Notes under the pieces: model-generated | What the model saw: the letters and a program-made list of their open reading frames with translations, nothing else | What the model was told of the DNA's origin: nothing | Databases searched by the model: none | Source: Rhytidiadelphus loreus | Lineage: Eukaryota; Streptophyta; Bryopsida; Hypnales; Hylocomiaceae | Reading direction: 5' to 3' | Assembly: GCA_947034895.1 (NCBI GenBank) | Contig: OX344763.1 | Coordinates: forward strand, 1,366,501-1,430,500 | DNA: 64,000 nucleotides | Translations under genes and position numbers: made by a program | In this document: positions 1 to 9,899 of the stretch, piece after piece | Layout of the letters: every line of letters begins with the position of its first letter | Numbering within the stretch: position 1 is the first letter of the stretch

Positions 1-2839
1 ATCACTACAAACATGCATTTCATATGCAATTTAAAAGTAAAAGGTTTGAATGACAACTAATAGAAATAATTCAAAGTGCCTTTGATTCTTGAAAATTGTC
101 CATTAAGTGTAAAGTCTTAGTAAGCATGTTTTATACAAAGCAACTATCAAAGGGGGACGGTTGTTTGCCCCCTCGAACTTGATGTATCACATTAGAAGTT
201 CAATGGAGGTATTCTTTGAAGGTAATATGTGCGGAATGGAATGCTAAGGTATGCAAAAGTGCAACATGGCTTTTTGATCTTTAACAAATTTGTCCAATAT
301 GGATTGTATTTAAAGGTTAGTGTTCATTCTTAGCCAAATCATACATCATCTATATTACACCACTTGCTAATTAGTCCAACAAAATATATGAATAGAAGAG
401 TTGTTATTGATAACATGAGATTGTGTAGGACACAACACTATTTAGGTCCCTAATGTTTTGGTATCCTCTATCTTACAAGAGGATTGCAAACACATTTCTT
501 GATTTGTTTCAATTTTTTGGGTGGTGGATGTGTGCCATGAAGGTGAGCAGCATTTGGACACTCCAATAATAGCTCAATGGAAGTTTAACCAAGTCTCATA
601 CTGGCCCTTTGGCTTGCAGTTCTAATCCTATTCATGAAAGTATTGGAGGAGAAACTTCTAGGTGATTATTTTCCGATTTCACTTATATATTTCCTTTTCA
701 TGTGCAATCTATAATACAATTGTACCTACTATGAATTCTTCAAAGTTTTACTGACCTTGTTGTGACACATTTAAAAGCCTTTTTTTTCTTGATATTTTGA
801 AATCTCAATGCCATCATATTTTGTACTACATTTAATTCAATCACACTATTACTTCAAACCTTAACCCCAAAGTGACAAAGAAGATAGAAAGTGTCCCCAA
901 AGAGTTTCAAGTCCAGTTCAAAGTGCTTTAAATTTTGCATTCAAGGTCCAAATTCAATAAGACTTGTTGGGAAAGTTGCGTTCTCCCTTCTAGTTTGTAT
1001 GGTAAAATTTTGAGATCAATCCAAGATGTATTGATTTTTTGGAAGCCAATCGAAGTTTACAACTTCAATTTGAGTTCACCAAACTGCATTTTCGGGCTGC
1101 AACTTCAGGGCCTTGTATCTCCTTCATCCATTGCTCATTTTCAATAAAATTTGCTGGATTTTGTTCCCCTTGAAGTATACTAATTGTGGTAAAGTTTTTA
1201 TGTCAATACAAATTGTTTTGAATGTTTGGGAGCAATTCGAAGTTCAAAATCCTGTCATTTTTGGAGTGTAGTGAGCTTTGGCGGCTTGTTTCTTCTTCAT
1301 ACAGAGTCCATTTTTCAATAATTCATTTTGGAAAAGTTGCGCATACTAGTCTAGTTTTTGTGGCTAAAATTTCATGTTAATCCAAGAATTAATGAGTGAA
1401 TGAGAAGCATTCGAGTAGGAGGTTCAACTTTAGATGTGATTTTGCAATTTTTCTTGTTGATTTTTGACATTTCAAAGCCGTTTTGTAGACACAATGATTC
1501 AAATGAATGAATTTTTTTTCCACCAATGTGTTTGTATACTAGTTTTGAATCTTTTTTTAGTATAAAGTTTTTTCATTTGAGTAGGTTTAGAAATCAAACT
1601 TCACCTCCAAATGTGTTTTTGGGAAAATTTCAGCATCCATTTTCAACACTAAAACATTATGATCTTGCAATCTATGTGGCCAAATGACTTCAAATTTTGT
1701 ACATGTCATCTACAACATGTACACTACAAGATTGTACGGTTGAGATTTGTATAACTTGAAGACATTTAGATGCATAAAGCTTCAAAGCAATGATGTTTTT
1801 GAACCCTAAAAATTGAATGTCACTTTTGGGGTTAAACACTAAAAGCCCAATTAATTGTTTTATGGTTGTTGCTCAACTTTAGAGGTTGTCCAAATGCCTA
1901 TTTTTTAATTTTTTTGAAATGTCATATTTTTCTCACGTAGTTCATCAAGTTTTCTTTCCATAGTTGAAAAAAATCTTGATTTGGGCAAAAACTCCATCTT
2001 TTGGTGATTTTTCAAGCTCAAACACTTCAAGGAATGCTCACTATGGATTATCTTGGGAGATAAACTTGGCTAATGAAAGGTCATCCCAAGAAAAAAAATA
2101 TTCCATGGGTAGTGTAAATGGGAAAGTAGTTGATGGACTTGGTGAAGTAGAATTCTTATTTTTCTAATGTACCTCCATTGATAACAAGGACTTGTAAGTA
2201 ATCTTCCATTGTTGTGAAAATTGACATGTGTGTTCTCGACTATTCATCATTACATTGGTCAAAAAGGCAAACTTTACATTTGAGGAAATTTTGAGATATG
2301 CCCCCCTCCCAAGTCATTCTGCTCGAGAAAAAAAAACTACTATATTGTTTTAAACACTCAACTTTGGTTGCAAATATTTCATAATCCGTATGGTCAAATT
2401 CTTTGAAAATTGTTGGGTTTTCTAATTCGATAGTAGTGAACAAGATCCTATGATAAAATCTTTGAAAAAAAAGACTCTAACAAACATTTTTCTATAGATC
2501 TTTAGAAACAATAATTTAGAGGTGTTTTTGGAGGAAAGACCCAATACTCCCGATACTAGACTAGCCATTGTCTTGTATGTCAAAGCTTTAATTTTGCTTG
2601 GGTACTTTGTCATGACTTTGCTCTAAAATGCCTCGTAGTTGGCCATGCTCTCACTGGGTGTATTACAAAATTTACACACGAACGAATTCATTTGCCTGAA
2701 TATGGTTTTTCAATGTTTCGACCACATTCAAGTACTGTGCAACAGTAGTTACGTTTTTCCTATTCATAGTATTTTTAGAGTAGCTTGACCACATGAAACA
2801 CAACTATATGTATCACTGATACCGCCAATTGGAGAACAG
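1..2839. other. A+T-rich intergenic DNA without a recognisable gene
   Basis: No open frame here resembles a known protein, and the short ORFs are A+T-rich and unstructured. If the NUP35-type exons at 2840 belong to an intact gene, its 5' exons could lie in or beyond this stretch, but I could not find the expected Pro/Ser-rich N-terminal half. The only structure seen is a degenerate direct repeat around 950-1440, listed separately. Confidence 0.5.
950..1440. repeat. Degenerate direct repeat, about 3 units of 175-190 bp
   Basis: Three diverged units begin near 950, 1135 and 1312. Each contains a variant of 'TTCAATAA..ACTTGTTGGGAAAGTTGCG', then 'CTAGTTT.T.TGG..AAA.TTT', then 'AATCCAAGA', then an 'AA.CGAAGTT.A' block. 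The units are too diverged to show a clean period by eye. There are no coding implications. Confidence 0.45.
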
Positions 2840-3742
2840 GTTCGGCAGTAGCGAATTGCATCAGGTGCTACGAGAGTTTGAGAAGTGTGGAAACATCGTG
2901 GAGCGAGTCGTTGGACCAGATGGTGCTAATTGGGTTCAGATTCAGTATCAGGTCAAAGGCTTTCACAACCAATTACCGACACAAACCGTAGTTTTTAGTC
3001 GCTGCTTAGGTTCCAAATTGGTCACGGTTTTCTTGCATTTACTGTGGAATAGATTCCAATTCTTGTGCGAATGCGATTGCAAGGGCATGGAATTGAATCC
3101 TTTTCTTATGCAATTGGCCAGGAATGGAATCTTTTCTGTTGCAATTGAGATGGGATGAAATTTTTTTCTCTTGCAATTGCAATGGACGTGTCCACGGGTG
3201 CTTCGATCACCCAATGTCCTACTTTAGATTTGTTTGTGTCGAGTTTAAGTGACGTTTTATTGCGTTTCTACTCTTGCCATACATGTGAATAGAAAGCTTC
3301 ATATTACAATTTTAGGGGTTTAGGGTTTGGAGTGAAGATTTAGCAATGGTTTATCAAGTCCATGATAGCTTATTAGAAGAAGACTCTCCTGAAAGAGTCT
3401 TGGTGTTGCGATGGCGAGCAGAGCTCGCGTGAAGCAGGCCAGGCGTTGATGAAGAGCGGGTTGCGCTTGAAAGGGGGCCTCACGGTGATCGTGCGCAGCT
3501 TGGACCAGCGACAGCGCAAGCAGTTGTTGCTGGAGACGATCTCCAAGCGCGGCGCCAGTTCTGCCCTGAGCGCGTCGGGATCTGCCTCGTATCTGCCTCG
3601 TTCGTATGGGCCCGTCGACCTCGAGACCCCCAAGGAAGAAGACCCAGGCCCACCCAAGTCCAGCGTCTCCAAATTCGTCGACCTTGTGTTTGGTAAGTCA
3701 AAACTCCTGAAGCTTTCGCTGTTCCAAATTGCGCAACACTAA
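2840..3742 (+). CDS. NUP35: NUP35/NUP53-type nucleoporin, C-terminal part (partial gene or fragment)
   Basis: Two exons can be seen, 2840-2951 and 3422-3692, the second reading through to a stop at 3740-3742 if unspliced. The first encodes the start of the MPPN/Nup35 RRM-like fold (LREFEKCG...GANWVQIQYQ). The second continues it (REAGQALMKSGLRLKG.LTVIV..LD..QR) and ends in SSVSKFVDLVFG, the typical C-terminal amphipathic motif of plant NUP35. The splice sites are AACAG|G, CAG|GTCAAA, GCAG|AGC and TTTG|GTAAGT, and the exons join in phase 0. Nup35 family proteins are structural nucleoporins of the nuclear pore inner ring that contact membrane and NUP155/NUP93 partners. The N-terminal half is not found in the window, so this is either a long gene with distant 5' exons or a truncated copy. 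The last exon end lies within a 104-bp tandem duplication. Confidence 0.7.
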
Positions 3743-3883
3743 ACCCTAAGCAGCAGGAGCAGGGAACGAATGCCAAATGCGTCGATCTTGTGTTGGGTAA
3801 GTCAAGACTGCCGAAGCCTTACGCTGTTCCAAATTGCGCAACACTAAAGCCTAAGCAGCAGGAGCAGGGAACGAATGTAAATC
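3676..3883. repeat. 104-bp tandem duplication spanning an exon end and splice donor
   Basis: Copy 1 (3676-3779) and copy 2 (3780-3883) are about 90% alike. Both carry CGTCGA(C/T)CTTGTGTT(T/G)GG, the following TAAGTCAA donor context, and the downstream TTCCAAATTGCGCAACACTAA and AGCAGCAGGAGCAGGGAACG blocks. The duplicated unit therefore includes the last codons of the NUP35-like exon and its 5' splice site. Confidence 0.85.
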
Positions 3884-3950
3884 TAAAATCGTCTCAGTAA
3901 GTTACCGGTGTAAGACTCACTACACTTTTGTTGGGAATTGGAATTGAATG

Positions 3951-4360
3951 ACTCTGGACCACAGGGGACAAGGCCTTGCATGATAGATAAAATGCTGCAT
4001 CGACAAAAAATGTGAGAAAGTTTAGGGTTTAGTTTTTTGGGAGTAGGACATTACTCCAAATGCGAGCAAGGGCTGCTGGGACATAGGCTATCTAAAAGTC
4101 AATATGTAACCAAAATTTAATATCTGCTGATGTCCATGTAACACGACTCTTAGAAATTTTATAACTCTGGACCAAACGGGACGAGGTCTAGCATTGACAG
4201 CTCAAATGCTGATATACAAAGAATGTGAGGAAGTTTAGGGTGTAGGGTTGTTGGAGTAGGACATTACTCCGAATGCGACTCAGGGCTTCTGGGACAGAGC
4301 CTCTCTCAAATGCAATATGTACCTAAAATTTAATATGTCCTGGAGTCCATGGAACGAACT
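3951..4360. repeat. Direct repeat of about 213 bp, two copies
   Basis: Copy 1 starts at 3951 and copy 2 at 4164, both with ACTCTGGACCA. They share GGGAC.AGG.CT.GCAT, AATGTGAG.AAGTTTAGGG, GAGTAGGACATTACTCC.AA, GGGC(T)(G/T)CTGGGACA and the final ATATGTA.C.AAAATTTAATAT. The internal block is a small palindrome-like GAGTA..TACTC. The copies lie in the putative intron upstream of the exon at 4465. Confidence 0.8.
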
Positions 4361-4468
4361 GTGTGAATGGTGTGTGGTTATCGTCGTGGATTGCTGTGCA
4401 GATGGTGTCCATGTAACGTACTGGACTGAATGGCGTGTAGTTACCGTTGTGGCTTGCTATGCAGATTG
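4345..4468. repeat. 62-bp tandem duplication containing a 3' splice-site-like block
   Basis: Copy 1 (about 4345-4406) and copy 2 (about 4407-4468) both run from GTCCATG(G/T)AACG to TTGCT(G/A)TGCAGAT. Each ends in a usable acceptor (GCTGTGCAG, ending 4401, and GCTATGCAG, ending 4464), so the intron before the exon at 4465 carries a doubled acceptor. Confidence 0.75.
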
Positions 4469-4880
4469 TGAGCGGGACTACCAGATTTCGCCCGCAGGCT
4501 ACATCATCCCCATCCGTTTCGAGCCCGGGTTATACAAGGAGCTGTTCAAGTCCCAAGTGCATCGTTGCGATGCGTTTGTGACCCCGCTGTGTGACCCTGC
4601 GGCCACGCAGCCCTTGTACTTCGAGTACCCTCGGAAGTCCGTGGACCCATGCGAGTATGCGCAGAGCCGACTTGAGGAGCTTCGGAACGAGGCCGGGGAA
4701 GAGGTCGCCAATCTGCCTCCGTCCGCCACCGCGTTCTTCCGGCCCACTGCGAAGTCGGTCTGCGGCGGCAGCGCATGGAGGGTGAGCGACTTCTCTTGTG
4801 ACTCACAGCAACGCTTCTGTGCGTGCCGTGGATCGGAGGCTCCGGAAGTCCCTGAGTCTGATAAACCTGCGAGTGAATAG
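4465..4880 (+). CDS. Unidentified exon, C-terminal 138 codons of a protein
   Basis: The frame is open through 4317-4880, and the composition changes sharply to G+C-rich coding-like sequence after the acceptor GCTATGCAG at 4464. I therefore place the exon at 4465 and the stop at 4878-4880. The encoded stretch starts with CERDYQISPAGYIIPIRF and contains several cysteines, an acidic/Arg-rich helix-like segment (YAQSRLEELRNEAGEEV), and an acidic tail. I do not recognise the family. The exon needs one base from a preceding exon, and the NUP35-like exon ending at 3692 leaves exactly one base, so the two could be spliced together. The region after the stop (G/T-rich, then A+T-rich) looks like a 3' UTR. 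It could instead be the end of a separate gene. Confidence 0.45.
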
Positions 4881-6082
4881 GCAGGCAGGTGGGGGTCCCT
4901 TTCCTGTGGCTTTGCGTTTGTTTTTGGGTGTTTTTTGTCCCTGGTTTTGAGAGGATTCTAATGCACTAAAACATGTATGATTGGATGTTGGATGAATAAG
5001 ATATGTATTATTGAAGTTTGAAGTAGGAGAGTCATGGGGTGCACCACCGCTGGTGGCTGGTGGAGTGCTATGAGCGCTTTGAAAGGGAACAGTCTCTCAC
5101 TCAGTGTGCAGGCTTCTAGACTCGAGTGGAAATTTGGTGTTTAGGTTGGCCACCGTATTTGTTCATGTAGTTTTTTGTTTTTTTAAGAAAAAGGGGTAAG
5201 CCCATTGCTAAAAGGAAAAAATTGCAACTCACCGTCTGAGGACCTCAGGGCCAGAACTTCATGTAGCTTTTGGTACACTCCCAGAGTTCAAGATTGTGCA
5301 CAAAAGGATTTCAGATTCTTTTTTGTTTTCCAAATTGTGAATTCTATTTTACTCTTATCAGCATAGTGCTTTAGCTTCCATTCCAGCAATGCATACTCTA
5401 TACTGCTCAAGAATGTAATGCATATGGCATTATTGCCACATAAATCATCAGAACATTTTGCGAATGATCCTGAAGATGATTCAAGCAACCGATTTAAGGA
5501 ACACAAATCTGACGAAATAAACGTAAGTTTGACTAGAATGATCATACCACTTTCAAATTGCTCAAGAATCATGATGTTTCAACGACAATAAACAGATTAC
5601 AGTGTGTAGTTCATAACTCTGAACCGCTGATCATCATTTTGGTATTTACATATGAATGACATTCAAAACCTATGTCTTATAAGAATAATTAACCTACCAT
5701 ATTACAGAACATTCTTCAGCGGTTGTGGAGAATGAGAAGAACTCATCCTTTTCCACTGTAAATGGAAACCAAACACCTAACATTCACTACAGAAAGCACA
5801 CATAGTCCTCAATGAGAGTGGCCAGTGTCTATCTCCGTCTGTAGATTTCGATACCTCCCACCTCAGACGAGCTCAAAAAGAATCCATGCCCAAGGCTGTG
5901 TCGGCGGCTGAAGAATCTAATGAGTATGACAATCTTTGAATGAATACAGTCCTTGAATTCTTCTTTCCTTCCTAAGCATGTTGCACAAACCAGTTTATGT
6001 TAGTCATTCTCCGAATGTACGTAGTCCTTGTCTACGAAATCCTTCTATCCTTGGGCGTATATGCTTCACCTGCAAAAATCAG
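4881..6082. other. Intergenic, convergent 3' flanks
   Basis: This stretch lies between the end of the unidentified exon (+) and the PAO stop codon (-). It probably holds both 3' untranslated regions. The ORF in 5288-5572 (-) is A+T-rich and unlike any family I know. The end nearest PAO consists of diverged copies of the terminal PAO coding sequence. Confidence 0.5.
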
Positions 6083-6155
6083 TTACTCAATCTCCGAATG
6101 CTTGTAGTCCTTGTACACGAAATTCTTCTCTCCTTCCTTGAGCGTGTACGCTGCT
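5934..6155. repeat. Tandem copies of the last about 65 bp of the PAO reading frame
   Basis: The segment 6092-6155 encodes the last PAO residues (YTLKEGEKNF...) and its stop. It is repeated as non-coding DNA at 6009-6072 (period 83) and, more diverged, at 5934-5990 (period about 75). Shared blocks are CTCCGAATG, GTAGTCCTTG, ACGAAAT.CTTCT and CCTT...GCGT.TA. The copies lie 3' of the stop on the minus strand, so they would fall in the 3' UTR. Confidence 0.75.
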
Positions 6156-9148
6156 GCAGCACTCATCACAGCTCCCGAGGCTAAGATCGCACGGACGGTG
6201 AGATTCGGTGGCACACCAGCCACCGCAGCCAAAACAACTGCACACCCCCAGAGAATTTTCTGCCATCGCTGGAACCCCTGCAAAGCTTTCCTGCACGACT
6301 CACACTTCAAGGTGTGCTGCTCGTATCTGTCCAGCATCTGCTGCTTCGACAGCACAGTGGAAGGAAGTGGCTGCATCCCAAATTTGGCTTTGGCTTCAGG
6401 AAACCAGTCCGGCCCTCCTTGGCCGTGTTTTTTCAGCCAGTTCCTGAAGGCGAGGACGAAGCGATCCGCTTGAGTGGGCGTGAATGTTAGCTTGCTGTAC
6501 TGTGCGTTCACGTCTCCGTCGTGGGCGAGGAAGGCTTTTTCCTGGCCTTGCAGTACGATCATGTCGCCGTCGTAGACTTTGTTGGAGGCCCAGTGCTCGT
6601 ACCAGCGAGGGGTGAGCTGCCACCAGTTTTTGCCTGGCATGGAGAATTGGAAGAAGTTGCGGGCGCTGCACACGATGGAGCGCGTCTTCCCGGGGGCCAT
6701 GGGGATGTTGAAGGAGCAGATGAGAATCTCCCAGTGTTGGTCGCCGAGAAGGGGAAGCTTCACAGGGAGCTCAGTCCTGCACATACATACAGAACAACGA
6801 CGGGTCTTTTGGGGTTAGCTACTTCAATGGAATTCTAAACCACCAGAAATGGAAGTGAAAGAGAATCTGGTTGAAGGTGCTATTGATTGATCGCGACATT
6901 CAACAAGCAACAGCATAGGGACCTGATATCAGTCTCCTATTGACTGACCCCAGTTACTAACTCATATTTTCATACAGTTAGTTGACAATTAGAAAGTTGG
7001 GTGTATGACTTGACTAAATGTCTATGAGCAATTAGATCTCTACAAAAGTGATCTTGCCTCTTGCACCCAAGTGATCTCTCCACAGCTCTATACTGATCTC
7101 CTAAAAATCACACTACTGCGTACTGCCTTAACTGATGCTAATAATATAGGAACTTTGATCACCTAAAGATGTTGAACAGCGAGAGAGATGATGCAAAACT
7201 TGAGTTCTACTCAACCATCAGTGCCAATACCCAAATTGAAGAGATTGGAAACAAGTTAACCATCGAAGACTTTAGTGCCCTCTCCCGAATTACCACTGAA
7301 GGCATAGACCGGTGAAGGCGTTCACCATGAAACCCAACAAATAGAGGAGGTAGAAATCCACATACTTGTTGTAGTTGAAGCAGGGAGGGTAGAACCCGGT
7401 GCTAATGGTAGGACTATCATTGTTGGCTCCAGAAAACCCCCAGGGTCCGCTCTTTTGCACCTTGAATGGCAACGGCTTCGCCCGGTCTCGCCTCCCTATC
7501 ACCTTGTGATGCGCAAAGTCGATATGCGAAGGGTCCGACACATTCTCCATCAACGTATCATATCCGTAGTACAAGTCCCTTTGGATCGTCACTGTGGAGT
7601 ACTTTGGATCACTGAACTCTGGAGGTAACCTGCGAAGGCATACATTTTCACAGTTGAGTGCACAGAGAAATTACTTTTAATAGTGGATTTCAAATCTCGA
7701 GGAATCAGCTTTAGAAGAGAACGTGGTTGAGCTTACTACTTACCAATCACAACATTCAACAACATAGAATCTTAGAACCTTTGAGGATCTCAAGTAATAC
7801 TTATTAGCGATCAACCACAAAACTACTTTACCTTAATTCACCTTAGAAATGATTGATAAACATGTATATGATGCTCAACTTGATGCTCAATTCATTGCAA
7901 TACCAATACACTAGAGTGCAAAGGAGGGAAACAAAATTAGCATTGCTGATTTCAGGATTTAGGGTTCAGGGTTTAAGGAGTTGCCACTTACATGGGAGGC
8001 GGGGTTTGAGAGGCTTTCTCCCCGCCCTTCTCATCCGGCCACACGAACAGCAAACCCTGCGAAACCTGCGCCGGGAAGGAAACTGCACAAGCACGAGGAG
8101 AGAATTTCGCCTTCGCCTCGGGGCCAGAGGTGGCTGCCTGGGGAATGGCACCGCAGCTGCCGTCTCCCTTGAAGGCCCATCCGTGGTACGAGCATTGCAA
8201 CATCCCAGATTCGTCCAATCTCCCCTCCTGCTCATTATCAACAACTATAAGAATCAAAACAAGCACTACATAAACCAAAATAAACATTAACATCGAACCA
8301 GCATAAAGATTTTCAGTGCAATGACCTAAACCGGTCTTGTAATTGCAGAAGAACAGCAACAACAATTTCGCACATCCGAAACTTCAGGGTCGTATATGCA
8401 TCCCGAAATCGAAGATGGTGACCTAAAGCAGTACTGTAGTGTAATCGCAGAAGAAAAAGGTCCTGGATCCCGAACTTCACTGTGATGGCTAAACCATACT
8501 TCAAGAAGCTAATGAATCCCATACTTCAAAGTGATGACCTAAATCAGTCGGGCAAATTGCACAAGTAGAAGAAGCAGCCAACGAATCCCACAATTCAAAG
8601 TGATGACCTAATTCAGTCGAGCAATCGCAAAAGTAGAAGCTTCAAATATCCCAAGATGACAAGTAGGAAATGAGGTCCAGCTTGCTTACCGAGAGAGGCG
8701 CCAGTCGGTGCGGGCACTTGTCCAGAAACACCCTCCACTCGCCTTCCAAATCTTTCCACACCACAAGCTCTCGACCCAGAAGCTGAAACGCAGTGGGCAC
8801 GGATGGGTCCAGATCTTCGATCAAGGAAACAGGGTACCAGTGATCCCTCCACACAAAGGGCTCCTCTTCTTCTTGTTTTGGCTCGGAATGATCCAATTGC
8901 TGAGGCAATGGTGTTGAGGGAGCCATGGTTGCCACCACGGGCGATGATGGCTTCCGAGCTCGCACAATTCGCTTATCATGGCGCTGGGCTCCTACCTTAT
9001 GAGAAAACAGAGATGAACTCGAGGAAGCATAGTTGTTGGTGACGCGTAAGGAGCACGATTGGTGAGATTGGTCTCTTGGGGAAGTGCGGGTGGAAGTGGG
9101 GGAGAAACTAAGCGTGACAGGGTTTCTACATAACGCAATAGCTGCCAT
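6083..9148 (-). CDS. PAO: Pheophorbide a oxygenase (PAO), Rieske-type, chloroplast
   Basis: The exons on the minus strand are 9148-8690, 8227-7992, 7629-7366 and 6776-6083, giving 550 aa with all phases consistent. Residues 1 to about 90 are Ser/Arg-rich, as in a chloroplast transit peptide. The Rieske motif is canonical: C145-P-H147, 17 residues, then C165-SY-H168. The mononuclear iron motif follows (ENVSDPSHIDFAHH), then the PAO-type block RSIVCSARNFFQFS and KLTFTPTQADRFVLAFRNWL. A redox-active CxxC (CESC) and two C-terminal hydrophobic segments complete the protein. PAO opens the macrocycle of pheophorbide a during chlorophyll breakdown, using ferredoxin, at the inner envelope or thylakoid membrane. 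Length and motif order fit PAO better than the relatives TIC55 or PTC52. The start ATG precedes the transit peptide. Intron 1 and both flanks carry tandem repeats. Confidence 0.93.
8320..8640. repeat. Degenerate tandem repeat in PAO intron 1
   Basis: There are four or five units of about 65-80 bp, each with a variant of GTGATG(A)CCTAAA(T)CAGT, then a GCA-rich AGAAGAA block, then AAT.CC.(C)A.A.TTCAAA. The clearest copies start near 8397, 8530 and 8600. They lie between exon 1 and exon 2 of PAO, with no coding content. Confidence 0.55.
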
Positions 9149-9200
9149 GATGGAAGCTCCAATCGATCTCCCAAAAATATTTAAGTGATCTCAATAGACT

Positions 9201-9480
9201 CTTTGGCCAAGCGCGATTGAAGCTCGAATTTCCTTAAATCGTAAAACACAAAATTGTGTATCCAAGGAAGAGAAGCCGATTTGAAGAAACTCTTCGGACA
9301 AAGTCGATCGAAGCTCAAATCTCTCAAAATTTCGAAACACAACACAGGAAACTTGTGGATCCAACCAACCAAGCAATTTCAAGAGCTTCTTCGGACAAGC
9401 CCGGTTGAAGCTCAAATCTCTCAAAATTCCCAAACCCAACACAGCAAACTCGTGGATTCACCAAACCAAGCGATCCAGAG
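9201..9480. repeat. Tandem repeat (about 97 bp, 3 copies) directly upstream of PAO
   Basis: Units begin near 9201, 9291 and 9388. They share CTTCGGACAAG, CGATCGAAGCTCAAATCTCT, AAAA.T..CGAAACACAA and ACTTGTGGATCCA-type blocks. The first unit is the most diverged. The array starts about 50 bp upstream of the PAO start codon (minus strand), so it probably lies in the 5' leader or core promoter. Confidence 0.75.
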
Positions 9481-9706
9481 CCTCCTCGCTTGGACCTCAA
9501 ATCACCGAAAATTCACTGGGACGATCCGCAATTGATAATTAATCTCAGCTGTGAGCGAGTATCGTATTTCTTGGGTGTCCTTGAAAACGACCCAACCGGC
9601 CACAGAAAACTCTTGTTGGGCACGCAACCCAACGACCGATCGGTCGGTTGGATGCTCCCAGAGAATTCCATGCCATGGCTGACTTGGAAAGTAGAAGAGG
9701 CCGCCT

Positions 9707-9712
9707 CACGTG
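9707..9712. promoter_or_regulatory. G-box (CACGTG) upstream of PAO
   Basis: A perfect CACGTG palindrome sits about 560 bp upstream of the PAO ATG, in a G+C-richer island (9590-9890). G-boxes are bound by bHLH/PIF and bZIP/ABF factors, which are known to act on PAO promoters in flowering plants. One hexamer is weak evidence by itself. Confidence 0.3.
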
Positions 9713-9899
9713 TTGTGGAATTCCGGTAGCATGACACGCAACCCAGGCTTGTTCCTCCGTTGGAAAACAAGCTTCCGTTGCTTCTCGATTGGGACCTCTA
9801 CTAGAGTCTGCAGTAGCTGCAGTTTCCTGTGTGGATCGCAAGCTTCCTTCAAGAGGTGGATGCCGTCGGTTTGGGTCCGTAACTGCCGCGTTTGAATTG

